The position numbers and the translations under genes were made by a program. A stretch of 64,000 nucleotides of DNA from Pseudomonas putida (lineage in GTDB: Bacteria > Pseudomonadota > Gammaproteobacteria > Pseudomonadales > Pseudomonadaceae): positions 2,728,001-2,792,000 of the forward strand of contig NZ_CP039371.1 of the NCBI RefSeq assembly GCF_005080685.1, in the 5' to 3' direction. The notes below the pieces were generated by a model, which was not told the origin of the DNA, did not search any database, and saw only the letters and a program-made list of their open reading frames with translations. This document shows, piece after piece, positions 16,155-24,813 of the stretch (positions are counted from its first letter, which is position 1; each line of letters begins with the position of its first letter).

Positions 16155-16556
16155 TTATTGCTTGAGGCCGGCCAGGAAGCAGGTCACTGCCTGGCGTTCG
16201 TTGGCATCGGCAAGGCCCGCGTAGGGCATGTAGGTGCCGGGCACGGCGGCTTGTGGTTGCTGGATGAAGGCATCGACGCCCTGCGCGGTCCACACGGCCT
16301 GGCGGCTCTTCATGGCCTGGGAATAGTTGGCCCCTGCCACGCTACCGGGAGCACGGCCGATCACGTCGTGCAGGTTGGGGCCCATCATCACCGGGCCGTC
16401 TTTGTTGGCCGAGTGGCAGGCGGCGCAGTCGCGAGCGAACACCTGCTCGCCTTGCTGGGCCTTGGGCGCGGCGCATTGCTCGGCCAGGGCCAGGGGACTG
16501 GCCAGGGCGGCGAGCAGGAAGGGGATTGCGAACTTGCTGGATACGACGGTCGACAT
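16155..16556 (-). CDS. Periplasmic class I c-type cytochrome
   Basis: A 133-aa protein with a signal peptide (MSTVVSSKFAIPFLLAALASPLALAEQ), one heme-binding CAACH, and a downstream methionine in the YMPYAG loop as probable axial ligand. GPNLHDVIGRAPG is typical of cytochrome c550/c552-like carriers. ATG 16556 is preferred to the GTG one codon upstream because AGGAA lies 8 bp before it. It probably carries electrons from a periplasmic dehydrogenase, plausibly the aromatic amine dehydrogenase a few genes away. Confidence 0.85.
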   Translation of the reverse strand: MSTVVSSKFAIPFLLAALASPLALAEQCAAPKAQQGEQVFARDCAACHSANKDGPVMMGPNLHDVIGRAPGSVAGANYSQAMKSRQAVWTAQGVDAFIQQPQAAVPGTYMPYAGLADANERQAVTCFLAGLKQ

Positions 16557-16684
16557 CACGCACGGTTCCTGGGTGGTTCTTGTTGGTATTGGCTTGATTG
16601 TGAGCCTGCCTGCGGCGGCGGGTTTTGTTGTGCCTGCCAGGGTGTTTGCTGGGCTTGTCAGCGGTGGGTCTGCATCGGCCCTGT

Positions 16685-16744
16685 CGCGGGTAAACCCGCT
16701 CCTACAGGGACTGTGAAGATCCTGTAGGAGCGGGTTTACCCGCG
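16685..16744. repeat. REPIN: perfect 24-bp inverted repeat
   Basis: The arms 16685-16708 and 16721-16744 are exact inverted copies of a Pseudomonas REP sequence (CGCGGGTAAACCCGCTCCTA...) separated by 12 bp. It lies in the gap between the cytochrome c gene and the AraC regulator and explains most of that gap. No gene is seen in 16557-16766. Confidence 0.92.
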
Positions 16745-16766
16745 AAAGGGCCGGTGCGGATGAACG

Positions 16767-17681
16767 TCAGTTGGCGTGACGCTTGCGATATTCCCCGGGC
16801 GTCATGCCAAAGCGTCCCTTGAACGCGGTACTGAAATAGCTCGAGTCGGAGAAGCCCCAGGCATACCCCAGCGACGACACCTTCTGATCCATCGCCGGGT
16901 TGCGCAGGCTCTCCGCGCAGAAGTCCAAGCGGCGGTTGCGGATGTACTGGGCGATGACCAGATCGTGCTTGGCGAAGATGCGATACAGGCTGCGCATGGA
17001 AATGCCCACTTCACGGGCGATGGATTCAGGCGTGAGGGTCTCGCACGTGATGTTCTGATCTATCAATGCCAGGGCCTTGCGGAACAGCCGTTCGTGGCTA
17101 CCCGGCACGGTGTCCTGGCTGATGGCCGGGCGCAACAGGGCGATCAGCGCGTCGAGCACGGCCTGGCTTTCGTTGTTGGTCATGTGCTGCGTGCGTCCGG
17201 CCTCGAGCATCAACTGCCGGGCCATGCTGGCGAGCGGTGTGCACGCCTCGATGCGCTTGGCACAGGTCACGTTCATGCCACGGGTGCCGCTGGCGACCTG
17301 GGCACGTGGCAAGATCAGCGACAACTGCCGCGAGCGCTGGTGAAAGTACATGTCGAGCGGGGCGCTGGCATCGATCAAGGTCAGGTCGCCGGCTTGCAGT
17401 TCGATGCACGTTTGCTGGTGCTCGATGCGTGATGTGCCGGCCATCTGCAGCACGGCATAGTAGTTGTCGGCGCCGCTGGCACGGATTTCCCGCTGCCCGC
17501 GGAACAGGTTGACCTGGGTCATGTCGACGATGCTCATGGACATCTGGCCTACCTGGCACTTTTCGAGCTGGCCGACGAACCCTGGGTCGAGCATGCGGCC
17601 ATTGAAATGGCCACAGGCTTCGTTGACCTGGCCGAGCCAAGCCTGGAAATGGTCGTCGCGAACACGGGTTGCAGGGAGCAT
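16767..17681 (-). CDS. feaR: AraC-family regulator, FeaR-like
   Basis: A 304-aa regulator with an N-terminal AraC-binding-like sensor domain (residues about 30-190) and a C-terminal double helix-turn-helix (TPESIAREVGISMRSLYRIFAKHDLVIAQYIRNRRLDFCAESL..., GYAWGFSDSSYFSTAFKGRFGMTPGEYRKRH). FeaR activates phenylethylamine/tyramine oxidation genes in enteric bacteria. Here the gene sits next to an aromatic amine dehydrogenase operon, which fits the same effector class. GAGG lies 5 bp before ATG 17681, so this start is chosen over one 90 bp upstream. Confidence 0.78.
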   Translation of the reverse strand: MLPATRVRDDHFQAWLGQVNEACGHFNGRMLDPGFVGQLEKCQVGQMSMSIVDMTQVNLFRGQREIRASGADNYYAVLQMAGTSRIEHQQTCIELQAGDLTLIDASAPLDMYFHQRSRQLSLILPRAQVASGTRGMNVTCAKRIEACTPLASMARQLMLEAGRTQHMTNNESQAVLDALIALLRPAISQDTVPGSHERLFRKALALIDQNITCETLTPESIAREVGISMRSLYRIFAKHDLVIAQYIRNRRLDFCAESLRNPAMDQKVSSLGYAWGFSDSSYFSTAFKGRFGMTPGEYRKRHAN

Positions 17682-18000
17682 GGGGGCCTCGCACGGTGTG
17701 ACGTGGAACGGGTCGCTGGGGCGAACTCTTGGATTAAGGGGTAAAGCATTAAAATTCACTTGAATATTCAAGCAAAAAACGAGCCTGTCGAGCAGGGGCT
17801 ACCTTGTGATTTCTATATAACTATCTGAAATCAAAGGTTTTAATTTTGCGAAGTGGGCAAATTGCGCGATGACGGCAGGCGGCGGAGGAGAGGCTTGTGC
17901 ATCAAAGTGTAGCAATTTGTCGCACGGAGTGTTTCCAGATGTTGCACTTAGAAAAAAGCCCGCAGAGGAGGCGGGCTAAGGGGCACGTCGCACACGTGAA
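17682..18000. promoter_or_regulatory. AT-rich intergenic region upstream of feaR-like gene
   Basis: 319 bp without a gene. The part 17750-17880 is AT-rich, with several TTGAATATTCAAG-like short palindromes (about 17759-17772), and probably holds the promoter of the AraC regulator. The far end contains the terminator of the cytochrome/amine dehydrogenase operon at 17951-17976. Confidence 0.5.
17951..17976 (-). terminator. Rho-independent terminator of the aau operon
   Basis: In the minus direction, AGCCCGCC and GGCGGGCT-type arms (read as AGCCCGC / GCGGGCT) close a small loop and are followed directly by TTTTTTC. This is a strong canonical terminator located 25 bp after the stop of the last operon gene at 18001. 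Confidence 0.85.
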
Positions 18001-18540
18001 TCAATGGTTCAGGCCGTCTCCGATGGCGATCCCCTGGGCGCGCATCGCCTCGATCAACCCGGCCCGAACGTGCGGCAGGTTGAGCATGCTGCGCGCACGA
18101 ACCCGTTGCACTTCCTCGCCGCTGTAGGGTTCCCAGTGCGCGGGAGTGCTGTTACCGGCCATGCCCTCGGCCGCCAACAGCCAGTTGAGCAGGTCGGCGA
18201 TCTGCTGATCGCTGAGCGCCGATTGCGAAATCCCCGGCACCCGCACCAGAAACTCGCGGCCACCCGGCACCCGCAGGAAGTTGCCGACGAAACCCTGCAT
18301 GCGCGGGGTATCGTTGGCCGCCGAGCCTTCGCCGTGGTCGCGGTGGCAGCCAGCGCATTGCAGCTGGTAGTTCACCGGCGTCGAGTACCCGGCCTGGGCA
18401 ATGGGTACAGGAGGCTCCTCGTTGCCCGGCGCCGGGCGTTGGTTGGGGTTGGGCAAGGTCCGGGTCTGGGCGAGCGGCGCCAGCAGGCACAGGACCAGAA
18501 ACGCCAGCAGCGCTTTCACGGCGCTATACCGCCACGCCAC
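18001..18540 (-). CDS. Cytochrome c associated with aromatic amine dehydrogenase
   Basis: A protein of up to 179 aa with an N-terminal hydrophobic signal (VKALLAFLVLCLLAPLAQ) and one heme site CAGCH (LQCAGCHRDHGEGSA). The GTG at 18540 overlaps the light-chain gene by 17 bp; a GTG at 18519 would give a more typical signal peptide and remove most of the overlap. Amine dehydrogenase operons in other bacteria carry similar downstream cytochrome genes (orf2/orf3 of the Alcaligenes aau cluster). It may accept electrons from the TTQ enzyme or assist cofactor formation. It is the last gene before a strong terminator. Confidence 0.78.
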   Translation of the reverse strand: MAWRYSAVKALLAFLVLCLLAPLAQTRTLPNPNQRPAPGNEEPPVPIAQAGYSTPVNYQLQCAGCHRDHGEGSAANDTPRMQGFVGNFLRVPGGREFLVRVPGISQSALSDQQIADLLNWLLAAEGMAGNSTPAHWEPYSGEEVQRVRARSMLNLPHVRAGLIEAMRAQGIAIGDGLNH

Positions 18541-19045
18541 GGATGATGGTCACGGTGCAGTTGTAGATCTTCGACTCCGCACCCAGGCACCAGTTGATGT
18601 CATTGTTGTTGAACGGTCGGTACAGCGGCTGTTCGTCATCGTTGCGCGAACAGGCGCACTGGCCACAGGCGTGCTTACCGCAGCAATCGTTGTACGAAAT
18701 GATGTAGTTCTTGCCGTCGGCGGGGTTGCGGCAGGTGCCGATCCAGGTCACCAGCGAGGCGTCGGTGCCCGGTGGGCAGGAGGTGATCGAGCCGCCGCAG
18801 CACGAGCAGAGGAAACCGTCGATCGAGCAGTTGCGCCAGTAGTCGCAGCTGGTCGGATCGCCCGGGTCGCCCATTTTCGGCTCATCGGCGGCCAGCGCCT
18901 TGGCCGTGCGGTCGATCGGCAGCAGCACCGGCAGGGCCGCACCGGCGACGATCAGCGAGCCAAGGCGTGCCAGTACCTTGCGTCGCGACGTGGTGTCGGC
19001 GACGTGGCGGCTGGAGCGTTCAAACAGTTTGTCGAGAAAACTCAT
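18524..19045 (-). CDS. aauA: Aromatic amine dehydrogenase light (TTQ) subunit
   Basis: A 173-aa quinoprotein light chain. A twin-arginine signal (TSRRKVLARLG, residues 19-29) is followed by a hydrophobic stretch. The mature part is very cysteine-rich. Two tryptophans, W101 and W152, are 51 residues apart, the same spacing as the tryptophan tryptophylquinone pair of methylamine and aromatic amine dehydrogenases. It forms the catalytic subunit that oxidises primary amines in the periplasm, with AauB as heavy chain. The gene order is aauB-E-D-A. Confidence 0.9.
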   Translation of the reverse strand: MSFLDKLFERSSRHVADTTSRRKVLARLGSLIVAGAALPVLLPIDRTAKALAADEPKMGDPGDPTSCDYWRNCSIDGFLCSCCGGSITSCPPGTDASLVTWIGTCRNPADGKNYIISYNDCCGKHACGQCACSRNDDEQPLYRPFNNNDINWCLGAESKIYNCTVTIIRGVAV

Positions 19046-19059
19046 GGTCGGCTCCGCGA

Positions 19060-19701
19060 TCAGTGTTGCGCGCTGTGTGGGTGGGCGTGGTCATGGTGGT
19101 GGTCGTGCGCATGCGGGTGGTCGCCATGCAGGAACTGCTGCAGGCTAGCGCTGCCCAGGTGGACGGTCTCGAACAGGCTGTCGAGGTGTTCGCGCGAGTT
19201 GACCAGCCCTTTGGCGCGTAGGGTGCCGGCCTGGTCGATCAGCACGGCGTAGGGCAACTTGCCGATCTGGTAGGTCATGCCGATTTCCGGGCCGACCACA
19301 TAGGTCGCCTGCTGCAGGCCGTTGGCCTCGATCAGCGCCTGCTGTTCGGCGAAGTCGCCGTCGCTGACGTAGATCACGTCCAGCGCGCCGCTGTTGTCCT
19401 TGGCGATGGATTTCACCGCTGGCAGCAGCGACTTGCACACCGGGCAGCCGGGGGCGAGGAAGAACAGCAGCTGCGAGCGTTCGCCACGGTAGCCGATGTT
19501 CACGGGGCGACCATGGCGATCGGCGGCGGTGACCTGGGGCGCGGGGTCGTTGACGGTAACGCCCTTGTCGACCATCAGCGCGCCGGCCGGAGCGATGCGC
19601 CCATGCAGCACGCCGATCTGGCGTACCAGGGCCATGACGGTGAAGGCGACCGCGATCAGCAGCAGCCAGAGCAGGATGTTCGATGCGATGAGCAGTTGCA
19701 T
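19060..19701 (-). CDS. aauD: MauD/AauD-like thioredoxin-fold maturation protein
   Basis: A 213-aa protein with an N-terminal membrane anchor (about residues 5-27) and a periplasmic thioredoxin-like domain with CPVC (C86-C89, in FFLAPGCPVCKSLLP). MauD helps form the many disulfides of the TTQ light chain. The C-terminus is unusual: the last 20 residues contain ten histidines in a His/Asp-rich tail. It lies between aauE and aauA with short gaps. Confidence 0.88.
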   Translation of the reverse strand: MQLLIASNILLWLLLIAVAFTVMALVRQIGVLHGRIAPAGALMVDKGVTVNDPAPQVTAADRHGRPVNIGYRGERSQLLFFLAPGCPVCKSLLPAVKSIAKDNSGALDVIYVSDGDFAEQQALIEANGLQQATYVVGPEIGMTYQIGKLPYAVLIDQAGTLRAKGLVNSREHLDSLFETVHLGSASLQQFLHGDHPHAHDHHHDHAHPHSAQH

Positions 19702-19705
19702 GGGG

Positions 19706-20242
19706 TTATCTCCCGGTCAATTTGGCAAGACGCGGCTGGTTGGCCAGCAGGCCGTCCACCGCTACATGAATCAGCAGTGCCACGGCACCGGCCGCGATCA
19801 CCACGAAGATGTCCAGCGCCCCCAGGGCGCGTTCGGCCATGGGCCACGCGGCAAGGCCGGCAAGCAGGGCGATCGCCAGGTTGCGCAACAGCAATACCGG
19901 GCGCAGCGGTTGCGCGGCGCCGGGGCCGGAGCAACCGCAGTCGATGTCGCGGCGGCCACGCCACAGGTTGAGCCCGATGAGGCTGGCGTACAGCGCCATC
20001 AGCAGCATCACCCCGAGCGCCGCGAGCTGCCGCCATGGCGGCAGTAGCAGTGCCAGCGCCAGGCCCAGTTCGGCCAGGGCCAGGCTGGCAGTGGCTGCAG
20101 GCACCAGGGCAGCAGGGACCACCTGGTAGGCCCGGGCGATGCCGTTGAAGGCGCGCCAGTCACGCAGCTTGTGGCTGGCGGCGCTGGCCAGCAGGGCTGC
20201 CACGGCGGTGCCGCTGGCAATCACGAAGACAGGATCGAGCAT
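19706..20242 (-). CDS. aauE: MauE/AauE-like membrane protein
   Basis: A 178-aa integral membrane protein of the MauE/DoxX-like family with several hydrophobic helices (LDPVFVIASGTAVAALLASAASHKLRDW, SLALAELGLALALLLPPW, LGVMLLMALYASLIGLNL, plus a C-terminal helix) and a DIDCGCSG loop. MauE works with MauD in light-chain maturation. GGAG 7 bp before ATG 20242 favours this start over ATG 20257. The gene ends 4 bp before aauD. Confidence 0.82.
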   Translation of the reverse strand: MLDPVFVIASGTAVAALLASAASHKLRDWRAFNGIARAYQVVPAALVPAATASLALAELGLALALLLPPWRQLAALGVMLLMALYASLIGLNLWRGRRDIDCGCSGPGAAQPLRPVLLLRNLAIALLAGLAAWPMAERALGALDIFVVIAAGAVALLIHVAVDGLLANQPRLAKLTGR

Positions 20243-20257
20243 GGTCTGCACTCCCAT

Positions 20258-21406
20258 TCACCAAGGCGCCAGGGTCAGCACCGGGGTATCGGCGATCTGA
20301 TCCATGGCGCCACTGTGCTTGCCGCTGACCAGGTCGAAGAACTGCACGCCGCCTTCGAGGTCGGTGGCGGTCAGAATCGGTGCCTTGTCGTGGCTGGCCT
20401 GCAGGCTCCACACCGGCTTGGGCGACTCGAGGGTGCCGACACGCTTGCCAGTCTTGAGGTCGAAGGCCCAGATGGTGGTGCTCGGGTCTTCCCACTTGCC
20501 GTCGGTGTGCTGATCGTGCATCAGCGCATACAGCCGATTCAGGCCAGGGGCCACGGCCAATGCCTGCCAGCCGCCCGGTGCCCAGCCTTGCTTGCGCTCG
20601 GTGTCGCTGACCAGCGACCAGGTGGGCAGGGGCTTGGCCTTGCCGCCCTCGAAACTCACCGGGTACACCTCGCCATGGGTGGTGGTGAAGTAGTAGGTGT
20701 CGCCGTTGGCGATGGCGCGTTCGTTGAGGCGCACCTTGTTGGGATCGAAGAACGGAGTCTGCGTGCGCGAGACCTCTTTGCCGGCGTCGTCGAGGGTCAC
20801 CACCAGCAGTTGCCCGTCACCGCACAGCGAGGCGAAGCTGCGCTTGCCCACCGGGTAGTTGAGCACGCAGCCGCTGATGGCCACTTCGCTGGCGACCTTG
20901 TGCGCCTGGGTGTCGACCACGGTCACCGACGTCGAGGGGGTGAGGTTGAAGACGTACGCCAGCTTGCTGTCGGCGCTCACGCCCATGGCGTACTTCTCGG
21001 TCAGCGTCGAGGCGCGCTTGGCCGGCAACACCACTTCCCATTGCGGGCGCAGGGTCTGGGTGTCCCAGGCCACCAGCACGTCGGTGCGCTCGCCGTAGGT
21101 GCCGCGCGAGTAGAACAGGTTGGCCGAGTACAACGTGCGGTTGTCGGGGCTCAGCGCGGTCGGGGCGACGAAGGCGTTGGTGGTCATGCCCAGCATGCGC
21201 TTGGCCTTGGGGTCGACCACCACCACCTTGCCGGCGATGGGGTTCTTGAAATCCACATCGAGGATATAGACCCGGTGCGGGTCGGGCGGGAAGGGCAAGG
21301 TGTTCTGGCCGATCTGTTCGGCGGGCAACTCGGCCCGCACCGCGCTGGTACTCGCGGCCAAGGCCAAGGCCAGGGCTGAGATGCTGAGCCTGTCTACGCG
21401 ACGCAT
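20258..21406 (-). CDS. aauB: Aromatic amine dehydrogenase heavy subunit
   Basis: A 382-aa protein with a signal peptide (about 1-25, ALALAASTSAVRAE) and a seven-bladed beta-propeller pattern of the MADH/AADH heavy-chain family (RVYILDVDFKN, GKVVVVDPKAKRMLGM, ALSPDNRTLYSANLFYSRGTYGERTDVLVAWD). The ERTDVL loop and length fit the family. It assembles with AauA. First gene of the operon, with a GGAG site before ATG 21406. Its upstream gap (21407-21605) is the divergent control region with the aldehyde dehydrogenase gene. Confidence 0.9.
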   Translation of the reverse strand: MRRVDRLSISALALALAASTSAVRAELPAEQIGQNTLPFPPDPHRVYILDVDFKNPIAGKVVVVDPKAKRMLGMTTNAFVAPTALSPDNRTLYSANLFYSRGTYGERTDVLVAWDTQTLRPQWEVVLPAKRASTLTEKYAMGVSADSKLAYVFNLTPSTSVTVVDTQAHKVASEVAISGCVLNYPVGKRSFASLCGDGQLLVVTLDDAGKEVSRTQTPFFDPNKVRLNERAIANGDTYYFTTTHGEVYPVSFEGGKAKPLPTWSLVSDTERKQGWAPGGWQALAVAPGLNRLYALMHDQHTDGKWEDPSTTIWAFDLKTGKRVGTLESPKPVWSLQASHDKAPILTATDLEGGVQFFDLVSGKHSGAMDQIADTPVLTLAPW

Positions 21407-21605
21407 TGGCTATCTCCGATGTTGTTATGGGTTATGCAGAAATCGCAGTGATCGCAGTGTGCCGCCTGGCCCGAGGTGGTGATTTGGCCAGCGTGACATT
21501 CTGTTGAGGCTCCCTGACAAAACGCCGGCTGGGGCTGGCAGGCGGCTCGGCAGGCGTTGAAGATCGCCCCGCATACCTTTTGCGCTGCCATCCAGGAGTC
21601 ATGTC

Positions 21606-23092
21606 ATGAGCGATATCCAGCTGTTACCTGCCGTGGTCGAGTTCCTCGCCCGGCCCCACGGCCACTTCATCGACGGCCGTTACGTGGCGGGCGAGGCGGG
21701 GCTGTCGATCGACATACACGACCCGTCCAGCGGCACGATCGTCAGCCGCGTCGCCGATGCCAGCGAGGCGGAGGTACAACAAGCGGTGCGTAGTGCCCGG
21801 CACGCGTTCAAGGGCGCTTGGGCTGAGGTTTCGCCGTATCAGAAGGGCGTGATACTCAACCGCCTGGCCGACCTGATCGAGGCCAATGCCGAAGAGCTGG
21901 CCCAACTCGAAACCCTTTGTTCGGGCAAATCGATCAATCTCTCGCGCGGGTTGGAGATCGCTCAAAGTTTAGTTTTCCTGCGTTACTTCGCCGGCTGGGC
22001 GAGCAAGATCACCGGCCAGACCATGACGCCTTCGATCCCCTCGTTCGGCACTGAGCGCTACACGGCCTTCACCCTGCGCGAACCGGTGGGTGTGGTGGCC
22101 GGGATCGTGCCGTGGAATTTCTCGGTGATGATCGGCATCTGGAAGATCGCCTCGGCGCTGGTCACCGGCTGCACCATCGTGGTCAAGCCCAGCGAATTCA
22201 CGCCGCTGACCCTGCTGCGCATCGCCGAGCTGGCCATCGAGGCGGGTGTGCCGGCGGGGGCGTTGAACGTGGTCAATGGGCGCGGCAGTGCCGGGCAGTG
22301 GCTGATCGAGCAGCCGCAGGTGGCCAAGGTAGCCTTCACCGGCTCGGTGCCGACCGGCATCGCCGTGGGCAAGGCGGCGATGGCGGCCAACCTGACCCGC
22401 GCCACGTTGGAGCTGGGCGGCAAGAACGCGGCGGCGTTGCTGGCCGATGTCGATGTCGATAGCGCCGTGGCGGGCATCGTACAGACGGCCTATGTGCATC
22501 AGGGGCAGGTCTGCGCCTCGCCGGAGCGGCTGTATGTGCACCGCAGCAAGGTTCAGGCGTTTACCCAGAAGCTCGGGGCTGCGTTGGGGCAGATGACGAT
22601 CGGCTCGGCGCTGGATCCGCAGGCGCAGTTCGGTCCGTTGGCCAATGCCCAGCATCTGGAAAAGATCGTCGGTTTCTTCGAACGGGCCAAGGCCAGCAAT
22701 ACGGTCGTGTGTGGGGCAATGCGCTGGATCGGCCGGGGTATTTCGTCGAGCCTACGGTGGTGTTGGCCAATGGTGCGGATGATCCGCTGCTGCACGAGGA
22801 GACCTTTGGACCGATCGTGTGTGTGTTGCCGTTCGATGATGAAGAGCAGCTGCTGGAGATGATGAACGACAGCCCCTACGGCCTGACTGCGAGCGTCTGG
22901 ACCAACGACCTGTCCAAGGCATTGCGCCTGATTCCACAGATCGAGGCGGGCACGGTCTGGGTCAACATGCATACCTTCCTTGACCCGGCAGTGCCGTTTG
23001 GCGGAGTGAAGGCTTCGGGGGTTGGGCGGGAGTTCGGAAGTGCGTTCATCGAGGATTACACGGAGTTGAAGTCGGTGATGATTCGGTACTGA
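21606..23092 (+). pseudogene. Phenylacetaldehyde-type aldehyde dehydrogenase, interrupted by a one-base frameshift
   Basis: A full-length aldehyde dehydrogenase of about 495 residues split into two frames. The first frame (21606-22862) carries the NAD-binding core, including GIVPWNFSVMIGIWKIASAL, KPSEFTPLTLL, FTGSVPTG, LELGGKNAA and QGQVCASPERLYV (catalytic Cys). It is normal to about codon 369 and then degenerates. The second frame (to 23092) continues the family sequence with GNALDRPGYFVEPTV, EETFGPIVCVLPF and FGGVKASGVGREFG. Inserting one G into the GGGG run at 22713-22716 restores VCGGNALDRPGYF. It resembles FeaB/PadA (phenylacetaldehyde to phenylacetate). It is divergent from aauB, as expected for the second step of amine oxidation. 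It could be a real mutation or a homopolymer base-calling error. Confidence 0.85.
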
Positions 23093-23235
23093 GTCTGGCT
23101 GCTGTGGGGCAGCGCGGTATCCGTTGACGGCGCTGCCAACCACGAGGCGAGAGCAGAGGCGCCACGGATTTACCTGTCGAGCGACCGCAAGGCATGGTAA
23201 AAAGCCGCATTGCCATTCAGAAGTCGAATACCAAG

Positions 23236-24117
23236 ATGTCCAACAGCGTTAAATCGAATAGATCACTGTTCGACCTCGACCTGCTCCGCGCCATCGTGGT
23301 CGTAGCCGACTGCGGCAGCTTCACCACCGCCGCGACACGCCTGCACTCCACCCAGTCGACCATCAGCCAGAAGGTGCGCCGCCTGGAAGACATGGTCGGA
23401 CATCGCCTGCTCGTGCGCGGCAATCGCGACGTGCTGCCTACCGACGCCGGGCAGACTTTGCTCGGTTATGCCCGGCACATGCTGGCGCTCAACGACCAGA
23501 TGCTCGAGGCCCTCGCCGGAGCCATGGTCGGCATCAGCGTGCGCCTGGGCGTGCCCGAGGACTTCGTCGGCGGACCAACCACCAATGCCTTGTCGGCCTT
23601 CAGCCGCCTGCACCCGCAGGTCAAGCTGGAAGTCACCAGCGGACTGTGCCGCGATCTCGCCCAAGCGTACGACAATGGCGAACTCGACCTGGTGCTGCTC
23701 AAGCAGAAGCGCAACAGCCGTGAAGGTGTGGCCTGCTGGCCGGAACGTCTGCAATGGATCGACAGCGCCAGCAGCCCGACTTTCGAACTCGATCCTGTGC
23801 CCCTGGTGACCTTCCCACCGCGCGGGCTGTACCGGGATGACATGATCAGTGCCATCGAAGGCATGGGCCGGCGCTGGCGCATCAGCTTCACCAGCTCAAG
23901 CCTCAGTGGCATCCAGGCCGCGGTCGCCGATGGCATGGGCATCAGCCTGCTGCCACCGCGAGCGGCGACCCGTGAGCATCGGGTGCTGGGCGCCGGGCAG
24001 GGGTTGCCAGAGGTGGACAGCTACGAAATCGTCATCCATCACCGCCCCACCGCCGATGTCATGGTCAAGGCGTTGGCCGAGGTGCTGCAGAAACTGCTGG
24101 CCGCCGGCGCTATCTGA
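23236..24117 (+). CDS. LysR-family transcriptional regulator
   Basis: A 293-aa LysR regulator, with the N-terminal helix-turn-helix SFTTAATRLHSTQSTISQKVRRLEDMVGHRLL and an effector domain including RLGVPEDFVGG. ATG 23236 gives a typical N-terminus; the frame is open to 23194, and neither start has a strong ribosome site. It follows the broken aldehyde dehydrogenase by about 140 bp on the same strand and may belong to the amine region or control something else. Confidence 0.85.
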   Translation: MSNSVKSNRSLFDLDLLRAIVVVADCGSFTTAATRLHSTQSTISQKVRRLEDMVGHRLLVRGNRDVLPTDAGQTLLGYARHMLALNDQMLEALAGAMVGISVRLGVPEDFVGGPTTNALSAFSRLHPQVKLEVTSGLCRDLAQAYDNGELDLVLLKQKRNSREGVACWPERLQWIDSASSPTFELDPVPLVTFPPRGLYRDDMISAIEGMGRRWRISFTSSSLSGIQAAVADGMGISLLPPRAATREHRVLGAGQGLPEVDSYEIVIHHRPTADVMVKALAEVLQKLLAAGAI

Positions 24118-24265
24118 GCCTGCCGTGAGCGTTTCAAAAGGCCTGCGGTGGTGGATCAGAGCAAGTGTTTCAGGCTGTGGCTGCTGGGAATGGTTGGGGC
24201 TCCATGCGGTCCCACCTTTTACGTGGGTACGACACCCGCCCAATTCCAAGCCATGGAGATACGAC

Positions 24266-24781
24266 ATGAAAGCAGTGGTGTTCACCGCATTGCTGGCCAG
24301 CGCTGGCCTGGTCCAGGCCGCGCAGACCGTGGAGCTGAAGATGGCCGGAGCCGATGGCCCCGGCAAGGCCATCGGAACCATCAGCATCGAGCAGAACACA
24401 TACGGCACCTTGCTCACCCCCGACCTCAAGGACCTGCCGCCCGGCGTGCACGGTTTCCACCTGCACCAGAAAGCCTCCTGCGATCCGGCCCAGGAAAACG
24501 GCAAGGCCGTGCCGGCGGGTGCGGCAGGTGGGCATTGGGACCCGGATTCGACCAACGCGCACAAGGGCCCCTATGACGACAGTGGCCACCGCGGCGATCT
24601 GCCTGCGCTGTATGTCGGCGCTGACGGCAAGGCCACTTACCCAGTACTGGCGCCACGGCTCAAGGCCGAAGACTTCAAGGGCCATGCGCTGATGGTGCAC
24701 GCCGGTGGCGACAATCACAGCGACCACCCCGAAAAACTGGGCGGCGGCGGGGCCCGCGTGGCCTGCGGCGTGGTGCAGTAA
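24266..24781 (+). CDS. sodC: Periplasmic Cu/Zn superoxide dismutase
   Basis: A 171-aa SodC. The signal peptide is MKAVVFTALLASAGLVQA. Copper/zinc ligands are visible in GVHGFHLHQKASCDP (copper histidines), GGHWDP, HKGPYDDSGHRGDLP (zinc loop His and Asp) and LMVHAGGDNHSD. The GGGGARVACG end and the two cysteines form the usual disulfide. GGAG lies 8 bp before ATG 24266. It protects the periplasm from superoxide. It converges on the START-domain gene. Confidence 0.95.
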   Translation: MKAVVFTALLASAGLVQAAQTVELKMAGADGPGKAIGTISIEQNTYGTLLTPDLKDLPPGVHGFHLHQKASCDPAQENGKAVPAGAAGGHWDPDSTNAHKGPYDDSGHRGDLPALYVGADGKATYPVLAPRLKAEDFKGHALMVHAGGDNHSDHPEKLGGGGARVACGVVQ

Positions 24782-24813
24782 CGCGCGGGGCGGCCCCCAG
24801 CGAGCCTGGCGTC

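Noticed and set aside
24148..24576. 142-codon frame before and over the sodC start
   Set aside because: It overlaps sodC in another frame; the intact Cu/Zn dismutase with signal peptide and ribosome site is the real gene.
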